Shown here piece after piece: positions 55,298-64,000 of a stretch of 64,000 nucleotides of DNA. The notes beneath the pieces were generated by a model. That model searched no databases, had not been told where the DNA came from, and worked only from the letters and a program-made list of their open reading frames with translations. Position numbers and translations under genes: made by a program. Each line of letters starts with the position of its first letter. Position 1 is the stretch's first letter. This DNA is from Terriglobales bacterium (GTDB lineage: Bacteria; Acidobacteriota; Terriglobia; Terriglobales; Acidobacteriaceae), in assembly GCA_035561515.1 (NCBI GenBank), contig DATMXP010000021.1:1-64000 (forward strand), given 5' to 3'.

Positions 55298-55975
55298 TTA
55301 TTTCGGTGTGGTGCGCGGAGTGGTAGTACCGCCGGTCGCCGGACGGTTCACAGCACTCGGGCGCGACGCGCTTGGAGCCGCTGGAGTAGACGCCGGAGCC
55401 GCAACGCCAGATTGCGCGTTGAACGCATTCGCCACTTCCTGCGTCACGTCGGTCGATGCGGCAGCCCAGAGCACCGGGCTCTGCGGACTCGAAACGTCCA
55501 CGATCAGTGAGTATCCGTTGTCCTTCGCGTACTTATCGATCACCTGCATCAGCTTTTGACCAACGCGGTTCACCAGTTCACCCTGCTGTCCCTGGTAGTC
55601 ACCCTGCGCGTCTTCGAGTTGACGCTGATAGGTCTTCTGCTTTGCTTCGATATCGCGGACTAGTTTGGTGCGGGCGTCTTCGTTCAGTTTGTCACCCTGC
55701 GTCTTCAGCTGATCCTGCATGGTCTGGATCTCTTTCTGAAGATTCGTGAGATTGGTCCGCTGGGGCTCGAATTTCTTCTCGAGTGCTTCGAGGTCACGTT
55801 TGCCCTCATTGGTAAGGACAATGGCCTGCTGAATGTTGATGATTCCGATACGGGTGCCGGCAGGCGCGTTCTGCGCTGGGGCCGCTGTGGCAGGCGCCGC
55901 ACTGCCCGTCTGAGCAAATGCGGTGACGGACAAGAGCACCATGGGCATTACAAATCTTGCTAGGGTGCGTTTCAT
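55298..55975 (-). CDS. OmpH/Skp-family periplasmic chaperone
   Basis: A 225-residue protein starting at MKRTLARFVMPMVLLSVTAFAQ, a signal peptide; the longer frame to 56164 runs through the promoter. The start of the Skp core (GTRIGIINIQQAIVLTNEGKRDLEALEKKF) is followed by a long coiled-coil (residues 65-140) and the closing strand YSLIVDVSSPQSPVLWA. The C-terminus is Ala/Pro/Thr-rich and probably disordered. It guards outer-membrane proteins in transit. No bamA is adjacent. Confidence 0.87.
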   Translation of the reverse strand: MKRTLARFVMPMVLLSVTAFAQTGSAAPATAAPAQNAPAGTRIGIINIQQAIVLTNEGKRDLEALEKKFEPQRTNLTNLQKEIQTMQDQLKTQGDKLNEDARTKLVRDIEAKQKTYQRQLEDAQGDYQGQQGELVNRVGQKLMQVIDKYAKDNGYSLIVDVSSPQSPVLWAAASTDVTQEVANAFNAQSGVAAPASTPAAPSASRPSAVNRPATGGTTTPRTTPK

Positions 55976-56667
55976 GAGATGTTTCTCTGGACTCCTTGGA
56001 AAATCCTTCCGGGAACTCCGTATTGCTTTCGGCGAAGGCCCTCCCCGGTCCAGAAAGAGGCCTCGAAAGAAATTAACCGGGATACGGAATGGCAGAATAA
56101 TTATAGGAGTGCGCGTAAATAGCGTCAAACCAGAATGGGACGACAATAACCGCTCGGAATCCACTCGTCCCTTCGTGCGACCAGATCCTTGCCTGTGCTG
56201 ACCGCTTCATCGTGCTCGCGACTCGAAACACCGTCGCCGCTGGAATGTTGCGGTCCGGAACCGGACCACTCATTACCAGCGTTCCCATTTCGGCCAACGG
56301 CTATCAGTGGGCCCTGCTTGTGTCCAGCAACTTGGAATCCGCCGATGTGTTCGCATTGGTAGCCTTGCGAAAAGCAGATCTATAGAAGTCTCCAGATTCG
56401 AAGTGAGTTTTTCGGTTTGGGGGTTCAGTGGCCTGCTGCGCAAGGCGATGCAGGGAACAAGAATCGCAAACAGGAATAGTTGATCAGCACAAGGTCTCCG
56501 AAGTACGTGTTGGCCGACGGTTCTAATGAATCACCATAACCCAAAGCGAGGTGCGGTATGTCACATCGGAGGAAATCATAGGGTCTTACAATCAACCCGC
56601 CTCACGAGACTTCCCGAAGTCTCTGCTTTGGCCAAAGCTGTTGTCCGTAAATATTTTTGGAGGCGCT
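55976..56667. other. 692-bp intergenic region
   Basis: Apart from the ompH-like promoter at 56100-56128 I find no supported gene. The rightward frame from 56551 is continuous with the cytochrome gene but has no signal-like N-terminus, so it is taken as leader. The middle third (56170-56520) is unexplained. Confidence 0.5.
56100..56128 (-). promoter_or_regulatory. sigma-70 promoter of the ompH-like gene
   Basis: TTGACG (56123-56128), 17 bp, TATAAT (56100-56105) on the minus strand, near consensus. The predicted start near 56093 leaves an untranslated leader of about 118 bases. Confidence 0.85.
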
Positions 56668-57069
56668 GTGAAGAACGTTCAACGCATCTTTGCTGTACTT
56701 ATTGGGCTCCTCGTAATCATGGCCGTGTGTGCTTACGCGGCTGAAACAGCCCCCGGCACCGTGGTATTGAAGGGTGCTCCGATGGGCGGTGTGAAATTCG
56801 ACCATAAGGCCCACGAGGCCCGTGGCGCGAAGTGTGAAACCTGCCATCACGCTAGCAAGCCTGAAAAGGCTTTGAAGACTGCGCACCAGAACTGCCAGGA
56901 ATGCCACACCACCACCGTTGCCGCCCCGATGAAGACGAAGGCGCAGGCCGCGTTCCACAACCCGGCCGCCACCGCTGGCGTTTGCATCGATTGCCACAAG
57001 GCAGAAAACGCCAAGGGTAAGAAGGCTCCCACAAAGTGCATGGAATGCCACAAGAAAACGAATGTCTAG
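56668..57069 (+). CDS. periplasmic four-heme c-type cytochrome
   Basis: A 133-residue protein with GTG start at 56668 behind GGAGG. A signal peptide (FAVLIGLLVIMAVCAYA) precedes a compact domain with four CxxCH heme sites at 56-60, 76-80, 106-110 and 124-128. Extra histidines at 46, 49, 73 and 97 could be sixth ligands. This resembles class III (c3/c7-type) cytochromes. It would pass electrons in the periplasm. No partner oxidoreductase is nearby, and it ends at its own terminator, so it is a single-gene unit. Confidence 0.85.
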   Translation: MKNVQRIFAVLIGLLVIMAVCAYAAETAPGTVVLKGAPMGGVKFDHKAHEARGAKCETCHHASKPEKALKTAHQNCQECHTTTVAAPMKTKAQAAFHNPAATAGVCIDCHKAENAKGKKAPTKCMECHKKTNV

Positions 57070-57083
57070 TTCGTTCTCTTCAG

Positions 57084-57112
57084 AGCGCGCCGCTTCGGTG
57101 GCGCGCTTTTTT
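57084..57112 (+). terminator. rho-independent terminator after the cytochrome gene
   Basis: AGCGCGCC, loop GCTTCGGT, GGCGCGCT followed by six Ts. Confidence 0.92.
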
Positions 57113-57181
57113 GTTTCCACCCGGAGGTTCGGGACATCTCTTGTTCATCTGCTTCTTTAATTTTCATGAGGACTGGTGAGG

Positions 57182-58309
57182 ATGAAGTTCGAAACGCTAT
57201 CGGTACATCCCTACGAACGAGGCCCGCACGAAAGCGCGCGTCCGGTGACGGAAGCAATCTCTCTTTCCACGATTTTCGAACGGCACGTGAACGGCGAATA
57301 CCCGCAGGGGTTCAGCTACACCCGTGCATCGAATCCGAACCGCAGTCAGTTGGAATCGGCGCTCGCGCATCTGGAAGCCGGAGTTGAAGCTGCCGCGTTC
57401 TCTTCCGGCTCGGCGGCCACCGCAGCAGTATTCCAGGCACTCAAGCCTGGAGATCACGTTATCTGCTCCGGTGGCTTTTACGGAACGAAGCATCTCCTCG
57501 AAGACGTCTTTGCACCTTGGGGATTGAAGGGCACGGTCATGGACACAGTGGATATCGGAGCCGTCGAAGCTGCGATGCGACCCGAGACAAAGTTACTCTG
57601 GGTGGAGACGCCGACGAACCCCATGATGCTCATCAGCGACATCCGTGCCCTAAGCGATATGGCAAGAAAACGGGGTGCCATTTGCATAGTCGATAGCACA
57701 GCAGCCAGCCCGGTGCTTCAGCGGCCTCTGGCATTGGGGGCCGACCTGGTTCTTCATTCCACCACCAAGTACCTCGGCGGCCACAGTGACATCCTCGGCG
57801 GCGCCATCGTCACAAGAGAAAAATCGGACTTCTTTCAGAGGATTCGGCAGTTGCAGTGGGCCGGCGGTGCGGTACCGTCACCGTTCGAATGCTGGTTGCT
57901 CATGCGAGGAATACGCACGCTCGCTCTCCGCGTGAGGACTCAAGCCGCGAATGCATTGACAATTGCGGAGTTTCTTTCACACCATCCCAAAGTCGAGAAA
58001 GTCCTCTACGCGGGTCTGAAGTCGCATCCTGGGCATGAAGTCGCGACGAAACAAATGCAGGGCGGGTTCGGCGGATTAATGTCGTTCCTTGTCAAAGGAG
58101 ACGATCAAACCGCGTTGCGCATGACCACACACCTGAAAGTAGTGACTCGCGCAACCAGTCTGGGAGCCGTGGAGACGACCATCGATCACCGCTACTCTGT
58201 CGAACCGCCTGGGACTCCAACACCGAAGAACCTGCTGCGCCTGTCTGTCGGCATTGAGCATGTCGAAGACCTGATCGCCGATCTCGATCAGGCGCTCTCC
58301 AGAGTGTGA
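57182..58309 (+). CDS. Cys/Met-metabolism PLP-dependent enzyme (cystathionine gamma-synthase/lyase type)
   Basis: A 375-residue enzyme (start ATG 57182, nine bases after GAGGA; GTG 57176 is possible). The fold-type-I core has FSSGSAATAAVFQALKPGDHVICSGGFYGTKHLL, the cofactor Asp in CIVDSTAASPVLQRPLALGADLVLHSTTKYLGGHSD with the Schiff-base Lys, and LLRLSVGIEHVEDLIADL at the end. The reaction, gamma-synthase, gamma-lyase or O-acetylhomoserine thiol-lyase, cannot be decided by eye. It stands alone between a terminator and a convergent operon. Confidence 0.9.
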   Translation: MKFETLSVHPYERGPHESARPVTEAISLSTIFERHVNGEYPQGFSYTRASNPNRSQLESALAHLEAGVEAAAFSSGSAATAAVFQALKPGDHVICSGGFYGTKHLLEDVFAPWGLKGTVMDTVDIGAVEAAMRPETKLLWVETPTNPMMLISDIRALSDMARKRGAICIVDSTAASPVLQRPLALGADLVLHSTTKYLGGHSDILGGAIVTREKSDFFQRIRQLQWAGGAVPSPFECWLLMRGIRTLALRVRTQAANALTIAEFLSHHPKVEKVLYAGLKSHPGHEVATKQMQGGFGGLMSFLVKGDDQTALRMTTHLKVVTRATSLGAVETTIDHRYSVEPPGTPTPKNLLRLSVGIEHVEDLIADLDQALSRV

Positions 58310-58322
58310 GGTCGCCTCTAGT

Positions 58323-59048
58323 TCAAGGCTCGACGGGGTCTGAAACTGTGGCCAGCTTCACTCCGCGTCGAGTCTTGCGGATCCGATCGGCGGTGATCAT
58401 GGTCGTAACCCAGATTGCTCCCGCCATGTATCCGCCGACCACATCGCTTGGAAAATGGACACCGAGATAGATGCGCGACAGGCCAATCAGCGTCACCAGT
58501 ACTGCGGCGACACTCCAGATCAGAATGCGCAGCCATCGCGAGCGAATGCGAGCGTTGATCAGGCCGGCCATGACGAGATAAAAGCAGAAGGAAAACAACG
58601 CGTGTCCGCTGGGGAAACTGTAAGACGAAGGTACGGTCCCGAAGAAAGGCTCGGGGCGCATGCGCCGAAAGCTGTTTTTCAACGAGAGGTTCAGCACCGC
58701 CGCGCCGACCATGGTGATGGTCAGCCAGAGCATGCCACGCTTCCACCGTTCGTAGAGGAACAAGGAAACACCCACAACCATCATCGCGATCAAACCGGGG
58801 CCGCCCATTTCCGTGATGGCAAACATCACCTTGGTCAAACCAGGCGAGGCGAACCCGTTCACGTAATTCCGCACCACGGCATCGAAGTGCGCGGTTTCAC
58901 CCTCTCGCATCTCTTCAGCAATCCACGAAAACAGGGCAAGAAAGATCACGGCCGCAACAAGGCTGCTGACCACTGCTGCCGTAATGAGCGGAACTGGCTT
59001 TTCGGTTTGCTCGGGGTCGTTGAGGCCAAGCCGGAGGATCGCCATCAT
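58323..59048 (-). CDS. PAP2-superfamily membrane phosphatase
   Basis: A 241-residue protein with about six helices and the three-part acid phosphatase site: KNSFRRMRPEP, SYSFPSGHALFSF and SRIYLGVHFPSDVVGG. It likely dephosphorylates a lipid phosphate or diphosphate such as undecaprenyl diphosphate on the outer face of the inner membrane. It overlaps the glycosyltransferase gene by 4 bp, suggesting a joint role in lipid or envelope glycan metabolism. Confidence 0.9.
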   Translation of the reverse strand: MMAILRLGLNDPEQTEKPVPLITAAVVSSLVAAVIFLALFSWIAEEMREGETAHFDAVVRNYVNGFASPGLTKVMFAITEMGGPGLIAMMVVGVSLFLYERWKRGMLWLTITMVGAAVLNLSLKNSFRRMRPEPFFGTVPSSYSFPSGHALFSFCFYLVMAGLINARIRSRWLRILIWSVAAVLVTLIGLSRIYLGVHFPSDVVGGYMAGAIWVTTMITADRIRKTRRGVKLATVSDPVEP

Positions 59049-60109
59049 CGTGCGGCCGCCAGGGCTCGAGAATTACTGAACGCAGATATCAGGCCATCGA
59101 GCTTTGCCAGCAGCGCGGAGTTATCACTGCGCGGATACTCGGCTAGCTTCTCGCGATACCAGTCGAGGTTGAAGAGAAACGATTCGATCTTTTCTTTGCT
59201 CAACTCCTTCCAGTACGCACCATAACCCAACTTGTCCAGGTAGTAGGCGTTGAAGATCTGCTCGAACTGATGTGCCACTGGGATCGCAAAGTAAGGCTTG
59301 CCCAAGTAGAGCGCTTCGGAAATCAACGAGAAGCCGGCGTTGGCGATCACGGCCTTGCAGTTGGTCAAGTCGGCAAGGAACCCATCCAGCGAAGCCTTCT
59401 TGTAGAGAACATTTCCCTGCGCACCTTCTCTCCCGAATCCGTACGCTACGAAGTTACAGTGAACTCGAGCCAGTATCTCTGCGAGATGCGGCGAAGGAGA
59501 TGTCACATATACCAGCACGAAATCGCCGGTGGTCGGTCTTGCCGATAGAACTTCCTGTCTCAGTAGCGGCGGAAACACAAACGTGTTCTTCTTTTTCACC
59601 TCTGCCGGGAAGAACGAAATCACCAGGTTGGCGTTGGCACGAGGGGTCATGAGCCTGGTGACTACGCGGGTCGCGGCGGCATCTTTCCGATACTCCTTCG
59701 GATAACTGACGTCGCAGTTGGTAATGGCGTGCTGGTTGTCGATGGCAATCAGCGGTAGCTTCCGCCGATGCGCAACGTGGCAGGTCATCGGCTCGAAATC
59801 GGTAATGACCAGATCAATTTTCCAGGTCTCCGCCGATTGCATGAGGCCCCGGTGGCTTTTAGCCGCCTTCGGTGCCGATAGCAGATTCTTCGCTGCCGTC
59901 TTGCCGTACCGGACACGGTTGTTCACGTACGCCAGTCGAAGCCCATGGATTTCAGTGACCTCAAATTCATCACTCAGGTTCTTCAACCCGCGATCGAAGG
60001 AAGCCACGTGGAGCGAGTGCCCCTGCCGGCTCAGGTGCCGCAGCACTTCCTTGGCCCGGGTGCTATGGCCTGACCCCTCGCCATTCACGCCATAGAGGAT
60101 GTTCGCCAT
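59045..60109 (-). CDS. GT-B glycosyltransferase of the MJ1255 type
   Basis: A 354-residue protein opening with NILYGVNGEGSGHSTRAKEVLRHL, typical of the MJ1255/GT28-like family. The C-terminal sugar-nucleotide half contains NCKAVIANAGFSLISEALYLGKPYFAIPVAHQFEQIFNAYYL, a clear MurG-like motif. The acceptor is probably a lipid or diacylglycerol, but the sugar is unknown. It is coupled to the PAP2 gene. A plausible job is glycolipid synthesis. Confidence 0.85.
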   Translation of the reverse strand: MANILYGVNGEGSGHSTRAKEVLRHLSRQGHSLHVASFDRGLKNLSDEFEVTEIHGLRLAYVNNRVRYGKTAAKNLLSAPKAAKSHRGLMQSAETWKIDLVITDFEPMTCHVAHRRKLPLIAIDNQHAITNCDVSYPKEYRKDAAATRVVTRLMTPRANANLVISFFPAEVKKKNTFVFPPLLRQEVLSARPTTGDFVLVYVTSPSPHLAEILARVHCNFVAYGFGREGAQGNVLYKKASLDGFLADLTNCKAVIANAGFSLISEALYLGKPYFAIPVAHQFEQIFNAYYLDKLGYGAYWKELSKEKIESFLFNLDWYREKLAEYPRSDNSALLAKLDGLISAFSNSRALAAAR

Positions 60110-60167
60110 TACCGGCGAGTATATCGCGACTTGAAAGTAACAGCCGGAAACGGGAAACTAGAGGTTC

Positions 60168-61625
60168 ATGCCCACCGTTGCCACAAGCACAAAGTATGAA
60201 GCCGTCATCGGACTGGAAGTCCACGTACAGCTTCTGACCGAATCGAAAATCTTTTGCGGGTGCTCCGCCAAGTTCGGAGCGCCGCCGAACACGAACGTCT
60301 GTCCGGTTTGCCTGGGCATGCCGGGGGCATTGCCGGTTCTGAATCGCCGCGCAGTGGAATACGCAACGCTTGCGGCCATGGCCATCAACTGCCGAATTAA
60401 CGAAAAGTCCATTTTTGCGCGCAAGAACTACTTCTATCCCGATCTGCCCAAGGGATACCAGATCTCCCAATACGACAAGCCAATCGGCGAATACGGCTAT
60501 ATCGACATCGAGGTAGAGGGCCGGAAGAAACGGATAGGCATTACCCGGCTGCACCTCGAGGAAGATGCCGGCAAGAGCCTGCACGACGGCTTCTCCGACT
60601 CCAGCGAGTACACCTATCTCGACCTGAACCGCTGCGGCACACCCCTGGCTGAAATTGTGAGCGAACCTGATATCCGCACGCCTCAGGAAGCGTTTGAGTA
60701 CCTGACGAAACTCAAGGAGATCATCCTCTTCACGGGGGTCAGCGACTGCAACATGGAAGAAGGCTCCCTGCGCTGCGACGCGAATGTGAGTATTCGTCCG
60801 ATAGGCCAGAAAGAGTTCGGCACGAAGGCAGAAATTAAGAATGTGAACTCGTTCCGGTTCATTCGCGAAGCGTTGGAATATGAAATTGCGCGACAGATCG
60901 AAGTGGTGGAATCGGGCGAGCGTGTGGTTCAGGAGACGCGGTTGTACAACGCCGATCAGGGAAAGACCTATTCCATGCGCTCGAAGGAACGTGCGCACGA
61001 TTACCGCTATTTCCCCGAGCCCGACCTTCTCCCCCTTACGGTCAGCGAGGTTTGGCAGAGTGACATCCGGAGCAAGATGCCGGAACTGCCGGATGCCCGC
61101 CGGGAACGATTCGTACGGGAGTTTGGCGTGACGGAATACGACGCCGGCGTCTTGACCGCAACTAAACCGCTGGCCGACCAGTTCGAAGCCGCAGCCCGGA
61201 GCACAAAGAACCCAAAGCGAGTCGCCAATCTGGTGCAGAGCGAGTTGATGGGTCGCCTGAAGGCAAACAATCTCGAAATTGAGCAGTCGCCGATCTCGAT
61301 GAAAGGCGTTGCGTACTCAGCCGACCTCGTCGAAGCCGGCACGATCAGCGGAAAAATCCTGAAGGACCTCTACGACCGCTGCTTTGAGTTGAACGAAGAC
61401 TTCCCTGCCGTTTACGAGCGGGAAAAGCCACAGCAGATCACCGACTCCTCGGCAATCGAGAGAATGATCGACGACGTTATTGCTGCCAGCCCAAAACAGT
61501 TGGAACAGTATCGCGCGGGAAAAACCACCATGAAGGGCTACTTCGTGGGACAGGTGATGAAGGCGTCGAAGGGGCAGGCCAATCCTGCGCTCGTTAATGA
61601 GTTATTGAACAAAAAGCTGAGCTAG
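60168..61625 (+). CDS. gatB: Asp-tRNA(Asn)/Glu-tRNA(Gln) amidotransferase subunit B
   Basis: A 485-residue GatB with the full family pattern: AVIGLEVHVQLLTESKIFCGCSAKFGAPPNTNVCPVCLGMPGALPVLN, then ARKNYFYPDLPKGYQISQYDKPI, HLEEDAGKSLHD and the C-terminal YqeY-like tail (KGYFVGQVMKASKGQANPALVNELL). It phosphorylates misacylated Glu-tRNA(Gln) or Asp-tRNA(Asn) and feeds ammonia from GatA. It starts behind AGAGG. The gatA and gatC genes are not in this window. Confidence 0.97.
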   Translation: MPTVATSTKYEAVIGLEVHVQLLTESKIFCGCSAKFGAPPNTNVCPVCLGMPGALPVLNRRAVEYATLAAMAINCRINEKSIFARKNYFYPDLPKGYQISQYDKPIGEYGYIDIEVEGRKKRIGITRLHLEEDAGKSLHDGFSDSSEYTYLDLNRCGTPLAEIVSEPDIRTPQEAFEYLTKLKEIILFTGVSDCNMEEGSLRCDANVSIRPIGQKEFGTKAEIKNVNSFRFIREALEYEIARQIEVVESGERVVQETRLYNADQGKTYSMRSKERAHDYRYFPEPDLLPLTVSEVWQSDIRSKMPELPDARRERFVREFGVTEYDAGVLTATKPLADQFEAAARSTKNPKRVANLVQSELMGRLKANNLEIEQSPISMKGVAYSADLVEAGTISGKILKDLYDRCFELNEDFPAVYEREKPQQITDSSAIERMIDDVIAASPKQLEQYRAGKTTMKGYFVGQVMKASKGQANPALVNELLNKKLS

Positions 61626-61641
61626 ACCTCACAGGAAATTT

Positions 61642-62448
61642 TTGCCGTTCACCATCTCACATGCCGCTGCCGTCTTGCCGTTGCCCCGTAAGCGTTTGCC
61701 CCTGTCTGCTCTCGTCGTCGGAAGCATGGCCCCCGACTTTCCATACTTTGTCCTGCTCAGCGACGTAAGCCGAATCGGCCACACCATTCCGGGCTTGTTC
61801 ATTTTCTGTATTCCAGTCGGTATGGCGACGCTATGGCTGTTTCATCGCTACCTGAAGCTGCCGTTGTTGGCACTTGCACCAAATAGTCTCCGCTCGCGAA
61901 TCCCCGCCCAGGCCACGTTCCGCTTTTTTCCTGTGTGGCGCTTCCTCCTGATTGCGATTTGCGTCCTGCTGGGGGCGGTCACGCATATCCTCTGGGATGG
62001 CCTGACGCACCTGAACGGAATCTTTGTCGCACACTGGCCGGCGTTACGGCTGGTTTCACCGTTCTGGCCATATCAGCCTCTATTCTCGTTACTGCAACAC
62101 TTCAGCAGCGTAATCGGACTGCTGCTGCTGGTTTCAGCGTATCTGCGCTGGACGCGCAAAACCCCTCCCACCTCCGAGACCACCGTTCCTCCCCTGAGCA
62201 CTGCCACAAAAATCCGGACGTTTGCGTGGGGCATACTGCTGGTTGCGGCGATTGGAATTATTTCCGGATGTCACTTCGCCCTCCGTCAGCCGCATATCTG
62301 GAAGGAAGTCTTCATCATTCGGACTGTCATCGGGGGTATGGCCGGCGGCATCGTTTCAGTGGCTGTATATGCAACCTGGTGGCACATCCGCATGAGAAAA
62401 GCCCCCGAAGCGATGGCTCCGGAGGCTTCTGTCTCAAGCGTGAGATAG
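61642..62448 (+). CDS. DUF4184-family membrane protein
   Basis: A 268-residue protein read from a TTG start with AGGA six bases before. It opens with PFTISHAAAVLPLPRKRLPLSALVVGSMAPDFPYF, the DUF4184 signature with conserved His and Asp. Five or six helices and THILWDGLTH follow. The fold recalls zinc-dependent membrane hydrolases such as YdjM-like proteins, but no activity is known. It follows gatB by 16 bp and may be co-transcribed. Its last codons overlap a terminator for the opposite strand. Confidence 0.85.
   Translation: MPFTISHAAAVLPLPRKRLPLSALVVGSMAPDFPYFVLLSDVSRIGHTIPGLFIFCIPVGMATLWLFHRYLKLPLLALAPNSLRSRIPAQATFRFFPVWRFLLIAICVLLGAVTHILWDGLTHLNGIFVAHWPALRLVSPFWPYQPLFSLLQHFSSVIGLLLLVSAYLRWTRKTPPTSETTVPPLSTATKIRTFAWGILLVAAIGIISGCHFALRQPHIWKEVFIIRTVIGGMAGGIVSVAVYATWWHIRMRKAPEAMAPEASVSSVR
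62394..62428 (-). terminator. terminator of hemB nested in the end of the DUF4184 gene
   Basis: On the minus strand AAGCCTCCGGAG pairs with CTTCGGGGGCTT (two wobble or mismatch positions), followed by TTTTCTC. It lies about 30 bp past the hemB stop but inside the coding end of the convergent gene. Confidence 0.6.
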
Positions 62449-62455
62449 TCGCGAA

Positions 62456-63493
62456 TCAGGCGAGAATCTTCGCCGCGTCCTTGGCAAAGTAAGTCAGGAT
62501 GATGCTCGCTCCTGCCCGGCGGATCGAAAGCAGCGATTCCATCATGACGCGATCGCGGTCGATCCAGTTGTTACGGGCGGCAGCTTCAATCATCGCGTAC
62601 TCGCCGGATACCTGGTAAGCAGCAATCGGAACGTCGAACCGGTCGCGTGCCATGCTGATGATGTCGAGGTACGCGAGCGCCGGCTTCACCATGATCATAT
62701 CCGCGCCTTCGTCCAGGTCGAGTTCGATCTCGCGCATTGCCTCCCGGGCGTTCGCTGGATCCATCTGGTAGGAACGCCGATCTCCAAACTGCGGTGCGGA
62801 ATCAGCAGCTTCGCGGAATGGGCCATAAAAACCGGAGGCGTACTTCGCTGCGTAGGAAAGGATCGGAATGTTCTCGAACCCGTTTTCGTCCAGGGCATCG
62901 CGAATGGCTTCAATGCGGCCATCCATCATGTCCGACGGTGCAATGATGTCCATGCCTGCACGCGCCTGCGAAACGGCCGTATTCGCGAGGATATCGAGCG
63001 TCTCGTCGTTAACGATCTCGTACTCGTCCACGGCTGCAGGCGAAGCGTGGGTCGTCGATGCCGCGCCCAGTGAACGCGGGGAATTGGCTTTACGCACTAT
63101 CCCGCAGTGTCCGTGCGACATGTATTCGCAAAGGCAAACGTCGCCCATCAGGAGCAGGTCAGGCACTTCCGACTTGATCGCCCGTGCCGCACGCTGAACA
63201 ATCCCGTCATCGGCCCAAGCGCCAGTCGCCTGCTCGTCCTTCGACTCCGGCAGGCCGAACAGGATCACCGACGGGATGCCGAGCGACTTCACCACCCGCG
63301 CTTCCTTCACGGCTTCGTCCACCGAAAGGTTGAACACACCGGGCATGGAGCGCACTTCCTTGCGGACACCCTCTCCGGGACACACGAACAGCGGATATAC
63401 AAATGAATCCGGAGTCAGGCGGGTTTCGCGCACAAAATTGCGCATGGCTTCGTTACGACGAAGGCGGCGTAGGCGGGTTACAGGGAAGTTCAT
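62456..63493 (-). CDS. hemB: delta-aminolevulinic acid dehydratase (porphobilinogen synthase)
   Basis: A 345-residue HemB, condensing two 5-aminolevulinates to porphobilinogen in heme synthesis. The zinc ligands Cys120, Cys122 and Cys130 in [14 protein letters not shown] mark the zinc-dependent type. The two active-site lysines lie in [17 protein letters not shown] and [12 protein letters not shown]. Length is normal. It is divergent from mutS2 and convergent with the DUF4184 gene. Confidence 0.97.
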   Translation of the reverse strand: MNFPVTRLRRLRRNEAMRNFVRETRLTPDSFVYPLFVCPGEGVRKEVRSMPGVFNLSVDEAVKEARVVKSLGIPSVILFGLPESKDEQATGAWADDGIVQRAARAIKSEVPDLLLMGDVCLCEYMSHGHCGIVRKANSPRSLGAASTTHASPAAVDEYEIVNDETLDILANTAVSQARAGMDIIAPSDMMDGRIEAIRDALDENGFENIPILSYAAKYASGFYGPFREAADSAPQFGDRRSYQMDPANAREAMREIELDLDEGADMIMVKPALAYLDIISMARDRFDVPIAAYQVSGEYAMIEAAARNNWIDRDRVMMESLLSIRRAGASIILTYFAKDAAKILA

Positions 63494-63632
63494 AACGTCT
63501 CGATTTTACACCTGCTACACACTCCGGAACCGCGTAAATTGCGGGTTTCACAACATGTGTGACCGGCATCACTGACGGATTTACAGCGTCCGAAAAACGT
63601 GCAAACGCACTCTCTCCTGAGATAATGGAAAA

Positions 63633-64000
63633 GTGGAACAGCCTTCGCCCATAGCGCACGCATCGGCCCGCGTGCTTGAGTTCGATCACCTTCGTGACCT
63701 CCTTCGCGGATACGCCACGTCACCACTCGGCCAGAGCCGCGTCGTCGCCCTGGAGCCTACAGCGAATCGCGACTGGATTGAGCGTCAGCATCGGCTCACT
63801 ACCGAGATCCGCCAGTACCTGAAGTCCGGAGCGCGCTTCGAGTTTGGCGGACTGCTCGATGTCTCACGACTCCTTGAAAAGGCCCGGATCGCCGGAGTTG
63901 CTCTGGAGCCAAATGACCTCCGTGACATCCTTGTTATCGCCGATCGCGCTGACGAGTGGACAGCAATTACTCGAAACCCGCCTTCCACCATGCGTGCGCC
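63633..64000 (+). CDS. mutS2: MutS2 family protein, N-terminal part (runs off the window)
   Basis: A GTG start at 63633 follows an in-frame TGA 15 bases upstream. The readable 122 codons contain VLEFDHLRDLLRGYATSPLGQSRVVALEP and RFEFGGLLDVSRLLEKARIAGVALEPNDLRDI, which match the N-terminal helical domain of MutS2, an ATPase acting on branched DNA or stalled, collided ribosomes. The ATPase and Smr domains would lie beyond the window, so integrity cannot be judged. Confidence 0.85.
   Translation, partial: MEQPSPIAHASARVLEFDHLRDLLRGYATSPLGQSRVVALEPTANRDWIERQHRLTTEIRQYLKSGARFEFGGLLDVSRLLEKARIAGVALEPNDLRDILVIADRADEWTAITRNPPSTMRA

Noticed and set aside
60063..60998. 311-codon leftward frame opposite gatB
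   Set aside because: It is antisense to a clear gatB, has no recognisable motif and reads as a codon-usage shadow.

Overview
The window reads as a bacterial chromosome of moderately high GC, most probably an Acidobacteriota (Terriglobia-type) soil organism. The grounds are inferential: an Oar-like TonB receptor with an N-terminal carboxypeptidase-regulatory-like domain and no SusD partner, many Tat-exported glycoside hydrolases, and the style of the degraded integrase. There is no rRNA or complete tRNA to fix the taxonomy.

Region 1 (1-8,933) is a genomic island at a tRNA. The 3' end of a tRNA-Pro-like gene (1-50) recurs almost perfectly at 8,701-8,732. Between the copies lie a decayed tyrosine integrase and one leftward metal-resistance operon: Cys-cluster exported protein, sigma-like protein, CzcC, CzcB, CzcA, a P-II protein, and a distal CzcD. 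A second integrase remnant follows the right repeat in the same geometry, so two elements were probably inserted in tandem. Region 2 (8,934-10,809) is a small operon of TetR regulator, haloalkane dehalogenase and an ABM-type protein. Its 20-bp palindromic operator lies inside the promoter spacer.

Region 3 (10,956-17,321) is the most unusual part. It holds a PPDK-like protein without the PEP-binding barrel and without the usual swivel-domain histidine. Convergent with it is an 810-residue protein joining a membrane M50 (site-2-protease-like) domain to a circularly permuted enolase that keeps all the catalytic residues. A ROK glucokinase is divergent from the latter.

Region 4 (17,385-51,778) is a large glycan-utilisation locus: TonB receptor, GH3, GH31, two GH38, GH92, GH13, NagA, sugar kinases, a LacD-type aldolase, four-carbon-acid-sugar enzymes (OtnK, OtnC, a racemase-family protein), two MFS transporters, a GmhA-like isomerase and a tandem metallo-beta-lactamase-fold protein. 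A LacI-type regulator sits in the middle. Copies of a palindrome near TTGGAATCGATTCCAA precede most transcription units, several about 30 bp downstream of a TTGACA -35 box. The enzyme set (GH92, GH38, NagA) suggests mannose-rich N-glycans or alpha-mannans.

Region 5 (51,842-64,000) is mixed: a MarR-YceI pair sharing an operator, a lipoprotein, an Nramp-like transporter with an apparent frameshift, an OmpH/Skp chaperone, a four-heme cytochrome c, a Cys/Met-metabolism PLP enzyme, a PAP2 phosphatase with a glycosyltransferase, GatB, a DUF4184 protein, HemB, and the start of MutS2. Assignments rest on motifs read by eye; no database search was run.
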